DNA from: Cellulophaga sp. HaHa_2_95
Lineage (GTDB): Bacteria; Bacteroidota; Bacteroidia; Flavobacteriales; Flavobacteriaceae
Assembly (NCBI RefSeq): GCF_019278565.1
Contig: NZ_CP058988.1
Span: 3,534,001-3,598,000 of the forward strand
Reading direction: 5' to 3'
DNA length: 64,000 nucleotides
Under the pieces are notes generated by a model. The model worked only from the letters and a program-made list of their open reading frames with translations, did no database searches and was not told the DNA's origin. This document shows, one piece after another, positions 25,901 through 34,077 of the stretch (position 1 is its first letter; every line of letters begins with the position of its first letter). Both the position numbers and the translations under genes were made by a program.

Positions 25901-27796
25901 CTATTGTAAAATAACAATTCCTAGTGGTGGTAAAGTAATTTCTATGGAATTCTTATACGCATGTGATGGTATTTTATCTGTTTTAATTTTCGAGTTTAAA
26001 ACTCCAGAGCCTCCATATTTTTTAGCATCACTATTAAATATTTCTTTCATTTTAGTTGCCTTCGGAATTCCTATTCTGTAATTTTCTCTTTGAACTGGCG
26101 TAAAATTACAGATAACAATCACGTCGTTTTCAGCATCATGCCCTTTACGGATGTAAGCAAGGACTGAATTTTCTCCATCCCCATAATCTATCCATTCAAA
26201 ACCATCTGCACTAAATTGTTTTTCATACAATGCAGGATAGTTTTTATAAAGTGTATTTAAATCTTTTACGGTAGATTGTATGCCCGAATGAAAGTCATAT
26301 TGTGTTAAATGCCAATCTAGACTTTTTTCAAAATTCCATTCTGATGATTGACCAAATTCTCCTCCCATAAAAATTAGATTTGCCCCTGGATGCGTAAACA
26401 TGTAGCCAAATAACAAACGTAAATTAGCAAAGCGCTGCCACTCATCTCCCGGCATTCTATCTAAAAGCGACTTTTTACCATATACAACCTCATCATGAGA
26501 AAAAGGAAGCATAAAATTCTCAGAGAATGCATAGGTTAAACTAAACGTGATATCATTCTGATGGTGTTTTCTGTAGATTGATTCTTTCTTGAAATATTCT
26601 AAGGTATCATGCATCCAGCCCATCATCCACTTCATTCCAAAACCTAAGCCCCCTAAATCTACTGGTCGAGAGACACCCGAGAAAGCGGTAGATTCTTCCG
26701 CAATGGTTTGTATGCCTTCAAAACTTGCATATAATTGTTGGTTCATTTCTTTTAAGAAAGAGATCGCATCTAGGTTTTCATTATTCCCATAAATATTTGG
26801 CTCCCACTCCCCTTCTTCTCTAGAGTAATCCAGATAGATCATAGAAGCAACGGCATCTACCCGTAAGGCATCTACATGAAACTGATCCATCCAGAACATA
26901 GCATTGCTTATTAAATAGGCCCGTACTTCATTTCTCCCATAATTAAAAATTAGACTTTTCCAATCCGGATGGTAGCCTTTGCGTCTATCTGGATGCTCAT
27001 ACAAATGAGAGCCATCGAAAAAACCTAGCCCATGTGCATCTTCAGGAAAATGTGAGGGGACCCAATCTAAAATTACTCCGATATCATTTTGGTGTAATTT
27101 ATCTATTAAAACTTTAAATTCTTCTGGATTTCCGAATCTAGAGGTAGGTGCAAAATATCCGGTTAATTGGTATCCCCAAGAAGGGTCATACGGGTATTCC
27201 ATAATCGGCATAAATTCTACATGGGTAAAATTCATTTCTTTTACATACTGCACCAATTCTTCCGCTAAATCTAAATAACTTAAAAATTGATTGTCTGCTT
27301 TGCGTCTCCAAGAGCCTAAATGAACTTCATAAACAGAATAAGGTTTATCTAAACCATTTTTATCCTTACGGTAACCCATCCATGCCTTGTCTTGCCAAGA
27401 GTAATCACCGCCCCAAACTACAGAACCTGTTTTTGGTGGTTTCTCGCAAAAACGTGCAAAAGGGTCCGCCTTCTCCGTACTAATCCCAAAATTATTAGAC
27501 CTAATATTATATTTATAAAGTGCTCCTTTTTGAATTCCTGGTATAAAACCTTCCCAAATACCACTATCATCCCAACGTACATTAAGCTCATGACTGCCTA
27601 CTTGCCAAGAATTAAAATCGCCTATAACACTCACCGAATTGGCTGTTGGTGCCCATACTGCAAAATACGTACCGTCTACACCCTCAACGTTAATGAGGTG
27701 TGATCCTAGCTTCTCGTATAAGTTAAAGTGCTTACCTGCTTTAAACAGGTTTATATCAAATTCTGTGAATAGACTATGTACTGCTACTTCTGGCAT
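25901..27796 (-). CDS. glgB: 1,4-alpha-glucan branching enzyme (GH13)
   Basis: GlgB moves alpha-1,4 chains to alpha-1,6 positions to make branched glycogen. The 631-residue protein has a CBM48 domain (residues 1-130, GVDGTYFAVWAPTANSVSVI) and a GH13 barrel with DWVPSHFPED, DALRVDAVASMIYLDYSR (nucleophile Asp), QTIAEESTAF (general acid Glu) and PFSHDEVV. Length is normal for the short N-terminal form. It pairs with the GH31 gene downstream; glgA and glgC are not in this window. Confidence 0.96.
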   Translation of the reverse strand: MPEVAVHSLFTEFDINLFKAGKHFNLYEKLGSHLINVEGVDGTYFAVWAPTANSVSVIGDFNSWQVGSHELNVRWDDSGIWEGFIPGIQKGALYKYNIRSNNFGISTEKADPFARFCEKPPKTGSVVWGGDYSWQDKAWMGYRKDKNGLDKPYSVYEVHLGSWRRKADNQFLSYLDLAEELVQYVKEMNFTHVEFMPIMEYPYDPSWGYQLTGYFAPTSRFGNPEEFKVLIDKLHQNDIGVILDWVPSHFPEDAHGLGFFDGSHLYEHPDRRKGYHPDWKSLIFNYGRNEVRAYLISNAMFWMDQFHVDALRVDAVASMIYLDYSREEGEWEPNIYGNNENLDAISFLKEMNQQLYASFEGIQTIAEESTAFSGVSRPVDLGGLGFGMKWMMGWMHDTLEYFKKESIYRKHHQNDITFSLTYAFSENFMLPFSHDEVVYGKKSLLDRMPGDEWQRFANLRLLFGYMFTHPGANLIFMGGEFGQSSEWNFEKSLDWHLTQYDFHSGIQSTVKDLNTLYKNYPALYEKQFSADGFEWIDYGDGENSVLAYIRKGHDAENDVIVICNFTPVQRENYRIGIPKATKMKEIFNSDAKKYGGSGVLNSKIKTDKIPSHAYKNSIEITLPPLGIVILQ

Positions 27797-27857
27797 GAGA
27801 ATATTTTATTTACTGCAATATAATCAAGTTTGAATAATAGTTCATTTAATAAAACGT

Positions 27858-27865
27858 TACTTTTG
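27858..27865 (+). promoter_or_regulatory. Possible -7 element for collagen-motif lipoprotein
   Basis: TACTTTTG matches TAnnTTTG exactly, with a TTG at 27830-27832 (25-bp spacing, slightly long). It is 99 nt upstream of the ATG, so support is modest. Confidence 0.35.
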
Positions 27866-27963
27866 AAACAGTTTCCATTTAAAGGTTGAGAAATTAATAA
27901 TGGAATGCTTTTTGATTCTATCATTAAAAGTGAAAAACTATATAATAATTTAAAATACAAAAA

Positions 27964-28497
27964 ATGAAAAAAGCGATACAATTATTAGGAATGTTTTCAA
28001 TAGTATTATTTGTTTCTTGCTCAGGGAGTGATGGATTTGATGGAAGAGATGGTGTAGATGGCTTAGACGGTGAAGTCATCGTTGGCGAGACTTATGAAAT
28101 TGACAATATAGATTTCTCTGCAAGCAGCAATGTCGTTCGTTTTACTTTTCCGCAAGAAATTGTAAATGGAGACGCTGTTCTAGTCTATAGGCTTGAAGAA
28201 ATTGTTGATGATTTAGATGTTTGGGAACCTTTACCTACTGCTACCATATTTTTTGATGGCGGCGGATATCTTCAATACCGTTTTAATTACACAATAGGTG
28301 ATGTAGATATTATTGTTGAAAGTGATGACCTAACTTTAGCCGATGATGAATTTATGCTGAATCAAATTTTTAGAATTATTGTTGTGCCTTCTGATCTAAT
28401 AAGTAGCATTGACACTTCCGATATTAATTTTGTAATGGCTGAATTAGGCTTAGATAAAAATAATATTCAAACTATTGACACGAATATTCAAAATTAA
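27964..28497 (+). CDS. Lipoprotein with collagen-like spacer
   Basis: This 177-residue protein has a lipoprotein signal (MKKAIQLLGMFSIVLFVSC, Cys19). Directly after the lipid-anchored Cys come five Gly-X-Asp triplets (GSDGFDGRDGVDGLDGE), a short collagen-like spacer. The rest (about 45-177) is a beta-rich acidic domain with no motif that I know. The spacer probably holds the domain away from the membrane. It is monocistronic and its terminator is 18 bp downstream. Function unknown. Confidence 0.8.
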   Translation: MKKAIQLLGMFSIVLFVSCSGSDGFDGRDGVDGLDGEVIVGETYEIDNIDFSASSNVVRFTFPQEIVNGDAVLVYRLEEIVDDLDVWEPLPTATIFFDGGGYLQYRFNYTIGDVDIIVESDDLTLADDEFMLNQIFRIIVVPSDLISSIDTSDINFVMAELGLDKNNIQTIDTNIQN

Positions 28498-28515
28498 ATA
28501 GCACACTATTTTATT

Positions 28516-28550
28516 AAAAGCTCCTTCAGATAATTTCTAGAGGAGCTTTT
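28516..28550 (+). terminator. Intrinsic terminator after collagen-motif lipoprotein
   Basis: Ten-nt arms AAAAGCTCCT and AGGAGCTTTT with a 15-nt loop are followed by T-rich sequence. Confidence 0.85.
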
Positions 28551-28651
28551 TCTTTTTGAACCCTTGTACATTTATCAAAATTTTAACGACCAATTAATTC
28601 TGAGCTACGTAAATTAGAGTGAAAAGAAAATTTAAATTAAAAAAAAAAGCT

Positions 28652-29152
28652 ATGATTAAGAATATCCTATTAGGTGTATTATTTATCGTCACCGGATGCA
28701 ATGGTGTTTCTCAAGAGAAAAAAGTTGCGATGGACGATAATACCCAACAAGAAGAAAATTTTGAAGTAAGCCTTTCAAAAGATGAATGGCGTAAAAAATT
28801 AACGGCTACAGAATATTACATTCTTAGAGAGGAAGGAACGGAGCGCGCTTTTTCTAGTGAGCTTCTAAAGATAAAAGAAGCTGGTATTTACTCTTGTGCT
28901 GCTTGTGGCACCCCTGTTTTCAAAAGCGAAAATAAATTTGACTCAGGTACAGGATGGCCAAGTTTTGATCAAGAAATTAAAGGCAACGTTGCTTTTGATG
29001 TAGATTACAAGATTGGTTATGAGCGTACGGAAGAGCACTGTGCTGTTTGTGGCGGACATTTAGGACATGTTTTTAATGATGGTCCTAGAAATACTACAGG
29101 TAAAAGACATTGTATCAATGGTGCTGCACTACACTTTACTCCTGCTAAATAA
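28652..29152 (+). CDS. msrB: Peptide-methionine (R)-S-oxide reductase MsrB, lipoprotein
   Basis: MsrB reduces the R form of methionine sulfoxide in oxidised proteins. The start chosen is ATG at 28652 (MIKNILLGVLFIVTGCNG), which gives a lipoprotein signal; a GTG at 28619 would put eleven mostly Lys/Arg residues before it. Motifs are YSCAACGTPVF, DSGTGWPSF, HCAVCGGHLGHVFNDGP and GKRHCINGAAL. The four Cys in the two CxxC motifs bind zinc and the Cys of RHCIN is catalytic. It is probably anchored in the envelope, protecting extracytoplasmic proteins. Confidence 0.95.
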   Translation: MIKNILLGVLFIVTGCNGVSQEKKVAMDDNTQQEENFEVSLSKDEWRKKLTATEYYILREEGTERAFSSELLKIKEAGIYSCAACGTPVFKSENKFDSGTGWPSFDQEIKGNVAFDVDYKIGYERTEEHCAVCGGHLGHVFNDGPRNTTGKRHCINGAALHFTPAK

Positions 29153-29195
29153 CCTATTTAAGACCTTAGGAATAACGGTACCGAATTAGAATTTT

Positions 29196-29227
29196 AAAAG
29201 GCTATTTAAAAAAATAAATAGCCTTTT
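29196..29227 (+). terminator. Intrinsic terminator of msrB
   Basis: Thirteen-nt arms AAAAGGCTATTTA and TAAATAGCCTTTT with a 6-nt loop, followed by Ts. Confidence 0.85.
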
Positions 29228-29291
29228 TCTATTTGTAACAAAACTCTCTTGTAATTTTCAAAAACTAGTTACCCCTTTGCGTTCGATTTTG

Positions 29292-29299
29292 TAACTTTG
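29292..29299 (+). promoter_or_regulatory. Predicted -7 element for lpdA
   Basis: TAACTTTG matches TAnnTTTG exactly and is 36 nt before the lpdA ATG at 29336. An upstream in-frame TTG at 29297 lies inside this element and so cannot be the start codon of this transcript. No TTG lies at 17-23 bp spacing upstream. Confidence 0.55.
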
Positions 29300-29335
29300 C
29301 AATTTCAAATTAAAACATCAAAAAAAAATATATAC

Positions 29336-30727
29336 ATGAGCAATTTTGATATTATTGTTTTAGGAAGTGGCCCAGGAGGCTATGTAACTGCGATTAGAGC
29401 GTCTCAATTAGGATTTAAAGTAGCGATCATTGAGAAGGAATCTCTTGGTGGGGTTTGTTTAAATTGGGGGTGTATACCAACTAAAGCATTGATCAAGTCT
29501 GCTCAAGTTTTTAATTATTTACAACATGCGGAAGACTATGGTTTAAAAGTTAATGGCGTAGATAAAGATTTTAATGCTGTTGTAAAAAGAAGCCGTGGTG
29601 TTGCCGAAGGTATGAGCAAAGGTGTTCAATTTCTTATGAAAAAGAACAAAATTGAAGTTATCAACGGATACGGTACACTAAAAGCTGGAAAAAAAGTTTC
29701 TGTTAAAGATGCAGAAGGAAAAGTAGCTGAATACAGTGCTACCAATATTATTATCGCTACAGGTGCTCGTAGTAGAGAATTACCAAATTTACCTCAGGAT
29801 GGTAAAAAAATAATTGGTTACAGACAAGCAATGACTTTAGAAAGTCAGCCTAAGAAAATGATTGTCGTAGGTAGTGGAGCTATTGGAATTGAATTTGCAT
29901 ATTTCTATAATGCAATGGGTACAGATGTTACCGTTGTAGAATACTTACCAAATGTAGTTCCTGTAGAAGATGAGGACATTTCTAAACAATTGGAGCGTAG
30001 CTTCAAGAAAGCAGGTGTTAAAATCATGACCTCTTCCGAAGTTACTAAAGTAGATACTTCTGGCGAAGGTGTAAAGGTTACTGTAAAAACAGCAAAAGGT
30101 GAAGAGCATTTAGAAGCAGACATTGTATTATCTGCTGTAGGTATTAAAACAAATATTGAAAACATAGGTTTAGAAGACGTTGGTATTATTACCGATCGTG
30201 ATAAAATTTTAGTGAATGATTTCTACCAAACAAACATCCCTGGCTATTACGCTATTGGTGATGTTACTCCAGGACCAGCTTTAGCACACGTTGCTTCTGC
30301 TGAAGGAATTCTTTGTGTAGAAAAATTAGCGAACCTACATGTTGAACCGTTAGATTACGGTAACATCCCTGGCTGCACCTACAGTACGCCAGAAATTGCA
30401 TCTGTTGGTTTAACAGAAAAACAAGCAAAAGAAAAAGGATTAGATATTAAAGTTGGTAAATTTCCTTTCTCTGCTAGTGGTAAAGCTAAAGCTTCTGGAA
30501 CTCCAGATGGTTTTGTAAAAGTTATTTTTGATGCTAAATATGGTGAGTGGTTAGGTTGTCATATGATTGGCGCTGGTGTTACAGATATGATTGCAGAAGC
30601 GGTTGTAGCTCGTAAATTAGAAACTACTGGTCATGAAATATTAAAAGCAATTCACCCACACCCAACAATGAGTGAGGCTGTAATGGAAGCTGTTGCTGCT
30701 GCTTACGACGAAGTAATTCACCTATAA
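29336..30727 (+). CDS. lpdA: Dihydrolipoyl dehydrogenase
   Basis: This FAD enzyme (E3) reoxidises dihydrolipoamide in the pyruvate, 2-oxoglutarate or branched-chain dehydrogenase complexes. The start at 29336 gives 463 residues beginning MSNFDIIVLGSGPGGYV. Motifs are the redox disulfide GGVCLNWGCIPTKAL, the second Rossmann site VVGSGAIGIEFAYF, the FAD-binding YAIGDVTPGPALAH, and the C-terminal HPHPTMSEA with the catalytic His. No E1 or E2 genes are nearby. Its terminator follows at 30756. Confidence 0.96.
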   Translation: MSNFDIIVLGSGPGGYVTAIRASQLGFKVAIIEKESLGGVCLNWGCIPTKALIKSAQVFNYLQHAEDYGLKVNGVDKDFNAVVKRSRGVAEGMSKGVQFLMKKNKIEVINGYGTLKAGKKVSVKDAEGKVAEYSATNIIIATGARSRELPNLPQDGKKIIGYRQAMTLESQPKKMIVVGSGAIGIEFAYFYNAMGTDVTVVEYLPNVVPVEDEDISKQLERSFKKAGVKIMTSSEVTKVDTSGEGVKVTVKTAKGEEHLEADIVLSAVGIKTNIENIGLEDVGIITDRDKILVNDFYQTNIPGYYAIGDVTPGPALAHVASAEGILCVEKLANLHVEPLDYGNIPGCTYSTPEIASVGLTEKQAKEKGLDIKVGKFPFSASGKAKASGTPDGFVKVIFDAKYGEWLGCHMIGAGVTDMIAEAVVARKLETTGHEILKAIHPHPTMSEAVMEAVAAAYDEVIHL

Positions 30728-30755
30728 AGGCACTAGCACATAAGATAAATAAAAC

Positions 30756-30788
30756 AAAAAATGCTGTGCTAAAAACACAGCATTTTTT
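30756..30788 (+). terminator. Intrinsic terminator of lpdA
   Basis: Thirteen-nt arms AAAAAATGCTGTG and CACAGCATTTTTT with a 7-nt loop. Confidence 0.9.
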
Positions 30789-30809
30789 TATACCCTAAAA
30801 CATACAATT

Positions 30810-31094
30810 ATGCTTAAAATTTTTAGTCTTACCGCAATTTTGGAAGGAATTTCTTATTTACTTTTATTTGGGGTAGGCATGCCCTTGAAATACTTAGCCG
30901 ACATTCCGGAACCTAATATTTATATAGGTTATGCACATGGGTTTTTATTTATTGCCTACTGCGCATTAGCCGTTTTATTTTCTTACGAAAGAAAATGGGG
31001 ACTAAAGAGGTTATTTATTTTACTAGTTGCCGCACTACTCCCATTTGCTACATTTTATATTGACAGAAAATATTTGAAACCACTCGAAGCTTGA
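30810..31094 (+). CDS. DUF3817 small membrane protein
   Basis: The 94-residue protein has three hydrophobic segments. It begins MLKIFSLTAILEGISYLLLF and includes MPLKYLADIP and YAHGFLFIAY, which match the DUF3817 family of bacterial integral membrane proteins; the conserved Glu and His may be functional. Function unknown. It has its own palindromic terminator. Confidence 0.88.
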   Translation: MLKIFSLTAILEGISYLLLFGVGMPLKYLADIPEPNIYIGYAHGFLFIAYCALAVLFSYERKWGLKRLFILLVAALLPFATFYIDRKYLKPLEA

Positions 31095-31125
31095 AAAGCA
31101 ACGATATCACCTAAAACCATATTTT

Positions 31126-31149
31126 AAAACCCCTGTTAACAGGGGTTTT
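31126..31149 (+). terminator. Palindromic terminator after DUF3817 gene
   Basis: Arms AAAACCCCTGTT and AACAGGGGTTTT are perfectly complementary and adjacent, followed by CTCTTTT. Confidence 0.9.
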
Positions 31150-31199
31150 CTCTTTTAATAAATACAACATCTTTGTGACAACCAAATAATAGTGCAAGT

Positions 31200-31883
31200 A
31201 TGTATTTTAATGTAACAGATTATAATGATCCGGTTGGAGCGAAACAAATACCTAGTAAATGTCCCGGTTGCGGAACTTCTAATTGCTTAGAACTCCAGTT
31301 TTATCAAAAAAGAATAGAAACCTCATTTTCAAAAAGAGTAACTAGCAACGTTAGTGGTATACTTTTTTGCGACAATACCCAATCCGAAATTGCTTCTGTA
31401 GTTTGGACCGATGAAATTAACCAGTACTATATCACCGAAAAAAGCAAATTAAATCTACAGCCTAAAAAACTAAGCTTCAATAAGTGGTTTTATTGTTTGA
31501 TAATTCTACCTCTTATACTCATCGCTTCTGCCATAGGCTATAACATGTATGAAGAAGAGAGCTATACTGACGAAACAAAAGCTATTGAACAAGTACGTAT
31601 CGGAGAAAAAGTAATGGTCTTATACACCACTACAGATAGCAACAATGTGACCGATAACGGTACAACTTGGTTTATAGTTAAGAAAATTGAGGCTGATTCT
31701 ATTTGGGTACAACGTCATGAAGTATTTGATACAGAAGGCGATGTTCATTTTGATTTAGCAGCATCTAAGTTTACTAAAGAAACTTTGAAAGCATCTCTTA
31801 CGCAATTTAAAACTAGAGGATTATTTGGACACGATTATCCTTCTCAGAAATTTTCAGGGTACATCAGCACCTTAAAGAGATAG
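31200..31883 (+). CDS. Zinc-ribbon single-pass membrane protein, unknown
   Basis: The 227-residue protein has an N-terminal cluster CPGCGTSNC (residues 21-29) that looks like half of a zinc ribbon; a later Cys (ILFCDNT) may complete it. One membrane segment (about residues 95-114, WFYCLIILPLILIASAIGY) precedes a C-terminal domain (about 125-227) with beta-strands such as GEKVMVLYTTT and TWFIVKKIEADSIWVQRHEV. I do not recognise the family. A 37-residue ORF begins 3 bp after its stop. Confidence 0.65.
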   Translation: MYFNVTDYNDPVGAKQIPSKCPGCGTSNCLELQFYQKRIETSFSKRVTSNVSGILFCDNTQSEIASVVWTDEINQYYITEKSKLNLQPKKLSFNKWFYCLIILPLILIASAIGYNMYEEESYTDETKAIEQVRIGEKVMVLYTTTDSNNVTDNGTTWFIVKKIEADSIWVQRHEVFDTEGDVHFDLAASKFTKETLKASLTQFKTRGLFGHDYPSQKFSGYISTLKR

Positions 31884-31885
31884 GT

Positions 31886-31999
31886 ATGGGAAATAGGAAT
31901 GCAGACAAACCTTCAAGAAACCCTTACAAAACTTTACCCACTGGCCTACTTTTAGGAATGGGTTCATTGCTTTTGATTGCTATTCATATTTTGACCTAG
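31886..31999 (+). CDS. Possible 37-residue membrane peptide
   Basis: ATG at 31886 opens a 37-codon frame starting MGNRNADKPSRNPYKTLPTG and ending in one hydrophobic helix (LLLGMGSLLLIAIHIL). It begins 3 bp after the preceding membrane-protein gene. A charged N-terminus plus a single C-terminal helix is typical of small membrane proteins, but this could be chance. Confidence 0.35.
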   Translation: MGNRNADKPSRNPYKTLPTGLLLGMGSLLLIAIHILT

Positions 32000-32049
32000 C
32001 AGCATAGCAGATTTCTAATCAAGAAATACTCCTCACCAAATTATTGTAG

Positions 32050-32217
32050 TTTATTTATGACTGTACCGGTAAAACAGGGGTTGCAGCATTCTTTTCTGCA
32101 AGAGGATTTTATGAGTATTTTTTTTCTGGCTATAAAAAGCAAATACCTACAGAAAGATCATTTAAGCCGCGAAAGAACAGGGCTTATTATAAAAAGCTCT
32201 GTATGGCTAAATCATAA
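32050..32217 (+). pseudogene. Unidentified C-terminal gene relic
   Basis: An open frame with no plausible start codon runs from the stop at 32047 to TAA at 32215. It encodes a protein-like sequence containing CTGKTGVAAFFSARGFYEY and then FKPRKNRAYYKKLCMAKS. The sequence has the look of a conserved C-terminal domain (aromatic and basic clusters, no low complexity), whereas the overlapping ATG-initiated frame from 32057 does not. It overlaps the 3' end of aroQ by 31 bp. I cannot name the family; the 5' part of the gene seems to be lost. Confidence 0.4.
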
Positions 32218-32603
32218 CTCTTCAAACCAAAACCTAAAATAACACCTTTGGCTACCGGCGATATATAAGAAACATGCCGAAATTCCTCGCGCTTATGCGT
32301 ATTAGAGATATGTACTTCTATAACCGGTGTTGTTACTGCCTTTATGGCATCGCCAATCCCTATAGAAGTATGTGTATATGCAGCAGCATTTAAAACAATA
32401 CCATCATATGAAAATCCTACTTCTTGGATTTTTCCGATAAGTTCGCCCTCAATATTGGATTGAAAATATTCTAATTCTAGGTCTTTGAACTTAAACTGAA
32501 GCTTAGCAAAGTAATCCTCAAAAGTATCCGAACCATATATTTCTGGTTCACGCTTGCCTAAGAGGTTTAAATTTGGACCGTTAAGTATTAGTATTTTCAT
32601 CAA
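32187..32603 (-). CDS. aroQ: 3-dehydroquinate dehydratase, type II
   Basis: AroQ dehydrates 3-dehydroquinate in the shikimate pathway. The 138-residue protein has the family motifs ILNGPNLNLLGKREPEIYG, the SNIEGELIGKIQ region, LNAAAYTHTSIGIGDAI and EVHISNTHKREEFRH (catalytic His and substrate contacts). Length is normal. Its 3' end overlaps a gene relic. In many Flavobacteriaceae, as I recall, aroQ lies next to xerD; here they are 2.8 kb apart with five envelope-protein genes between. Confidence 0.94.
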   Translation of the reverse strand: MMKILILNGPNLNLLGKREPEIYGSDTFEDYFAKLQFKFKDLELEYFQSNIEGELIGKIQEVGFSYDGIVLNAAAYTHTSIGIGDAIKAVTTPVIEVHISNTHKREEFRHVSYISPVAKGVILGFGLKSYDLAIQSFL

Positions 32604-32722
32604 GTAGTTCTTAGTTGTTTTTTGTTGGTCTAATGTAATTCGCCAATCAACAATAAAGCGGCTAGTGCTTTTTGCCTAGGTTCATTTCATTCTGCTAAAA
32701 TAATAATTAAAAAGGCATAAAA

Positions 32723-32747
32723 AAAGCAGAAGAGTATCTTCTGCTTT
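32723..32747 (-). terminator. Intrinsic terminator of the hypothetical gene at 32760
   Basis: Eleven-nt arms AAAGCAGAAGA and TCTTCTGCTTT with a 3-nt loop, followed on the minus strand by Ts. Confidence 0.85.
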
Positions 32748-32759
32748 ATACACTGTATT

Positions 32760-33635
32760 CTAATGCACTACGATTACTGAAGTGTATTCATCTTTTTTTA
32801 AGTTACTCAAAAGGTCTATCGTTTTACTCCCTAAAGTAATTTCAATTTTTGCGGTATTGGGTGCTATTTGTCCTACATTATCCGCTCTAAACTTTAGTAA
32901 GTTTTCTCCTTTTTTTAATTGTAAGGTAATCACTTTTTTATTCTTCTGTATGGCATGGTTATTAATGATATTCTTCCCATTATAAAAAATAGAAATTTTA
33001 TCTCCATCTAGTTTGCCCGCATCCCAAATAGTAACCTTCATTGATGCGTCTTTAGAAAACATAGTTGTTTTCTCGTCTGCCTTCAAAACATTTAAACCAT
33101 TAAAATCTATAAGATTCATGATATCTATCTTTTGCTTGACACTATCTGCAATCTTATTGGAGCGTTGAATTTTCTTATCTGCTTTTTTAGCAATTTTTTC
33201 GATCTTCTCCATGTTTTTTACCATAATATCCCCATTAATGCAGGCTACACCATCACTATACTTTCCTAAAAAAGGCCCCTCTAACATTTGCTGACCATTA
33301 GAATTCTTAAGTTTCCCAGTAAAATGTACATAGCAAAAATCATACGTGGTTATATCAGACTTTGTATATTCTATTCCAGTTTCATTGAAAGTTATTACTT
33401 TTTCTTTAGCATCGTATAAGCCTTCTACATAGGATTTAGTTTCGTGCGCACCTCCCATATTGGTCACTGAATAGCCTTTTACCGCATTATTTTTTAGGAT
33501 TTCAAAATTCAATCTATAAGATATAAAAGAACTATCATTCAATTTCAGAACACCTAAATATTCTTGTTCGTCTTGGGCTACGAGTAAACTTATAGAAAAA
33601 AGATTCAAAAAAATTGTAAGAAAATATTTATACAT
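32760..33635 (-). CDS. Hypothetical secreted protein
   Basis: This 291-residue protein has an N-terminal signal peptide (MYKYFLTIFLNLFSISLLVAQ). The mature part is beta-rich, with a lysine-rich helical stretch (about 145-170, KIEKIAKKADKKIQRSNKIA) dividing it. The C-terminal portion (DKISIFYNGKNI, LQLKKGENLLKFRADNVGQ) resembles Ig-like or carbohydrate-binding folds seen in Bacteroidota envelope proteins. I do not recognise a family. It is divergent from a TM2-like gene 44 bp away. Confidence 0.65.
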   Translation of the reverse strand: MYKYFLTIFLNLFSISLLVAQDEQEYLGVLKLNDSSFISYRLNFEILKNNAVKGYSVTNMGGAHETKSYVEGLYDAKEKVITFNETGIEYTKSDITTYDFCYVHFTGKLKNSNGQQMLEGPFLGKYSDGVACINGDIMVKNMEKIEKIAKKADKKIQRSNKIADSVKQKIDIMNLIDFNGLNVLKADEKTTMFSKDASMKVTIWDAGKLDGDKISIFYNGKNIINNHAIQKNKKVITLQLKKGENLLKFRADNVGQIAPNTAKIEITLGSKTIDLLSNLKKDEYTSVIVVH

Positions 33636-33647
33636 CTTTTAAAATAT

Positions 33648-33655
33648 TATATTTG
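33648..33655 (+). promoter_or_regulatory. Predicted -7 element for TM2-like gene
   Basis: TATATTTG matches TAnnTTTG exactly and ends 24 nt before the ATG at 33680. A TTG inside this element could be mistaken for the start codon. Confidence 0.5.
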
Positions 33656-33679
33656 AGGAAACCAAAAATATACTTAAAT

Positions 33680-34012
33680 ATGAGATTAAAATTATTTTTA
33701 CCAGTTTTCTTTTTCTTAATCGCATTTTCTACAGCTGAAGCATCTTTTCCTGTAAAAAGAGCTGTAACTACAGAACAAAGCACGACGATTACTAATGATT
33801 CTGAATCAGAATTATTTACTCCTGCAGCCGCTGCAGCAGGTTATGACAAATGGGTAGCAGTAGCATTTTGGTTCTTCCTAGGAATTTTCGCTGCACACCG
33901 TTGGTATGCTAAGAAACCAGCTGGATGGAACATCCTATTTATCTTAACACTTGGTGGATTAGGAATTTGGGCTATTGTCGATTTAATTAATATCCTTACT
34001 GATAATTTTTAA
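33680..34012 (+). CDS. TM2-domain-like small membrane protein
   Basis: The start at 33680 gives 110 residues: signal peptide MRLKLFLPVFFFLIAFSTAEA, a Ser/Thr-rich linker, then two hydrophobic helices with WVAVAFWFFLGIFAAHRWYA and LGGLGIWAIVDLINIL. The 'G.F..HR.Y' turn between helices and the 'G..GIW...D' motif are characteristic of TM2-domain proteins. Function unknown. A promoter element overlaps the upstream in-frame TTG at 33653, which rules that start out. Confidence 0.8.
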   Translation: MRLKLFLPVFFFLIAFSTAEASFPVKRAVTTEQSTTITNDSESELFTPAAAAAGYDKWVAVAFWFFLGIFAAHRWYAKKPAGWNILFILTLGGLGIWAIVDLINILTDNF

Positions 34013-34030
34013 TCACAATTTAAAGCATAA

Positions 34031-34062
34031 AAAAGCCGAGGGTACTATGACCCTCGGCTTTT
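34031..34062. terminator. Bidirectional terminator
   Basis: Thirteen-nt arms AAAAGCCGAGGGT and ACCCTCGGCTTTT with a 6-nt loop lie between two convergent genes, with A and T tracts on both sides. Confidence 0.92.
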
Positions 34063-34077
34063 TTTATTAAATTTCTT

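Noticed and set aside
28619..28651. A GTG start for msrB
   Set aside because: It would put a Lys/Arg-rich extension before a good lipoprotein signal that starts with ATG at 28652.
29297..29335. An upstream start for lpdA
   Set aside because: The TTG at 29297 lies inside the exact -7 element TAACTTTG, and the family N-terminus begins at MSNFDII (29336).
33653..33679. An upstream start for the TM2-like gene
   Set aside because: The TTG is inside the predicted -7 element and the signal peptide begins at 33680.
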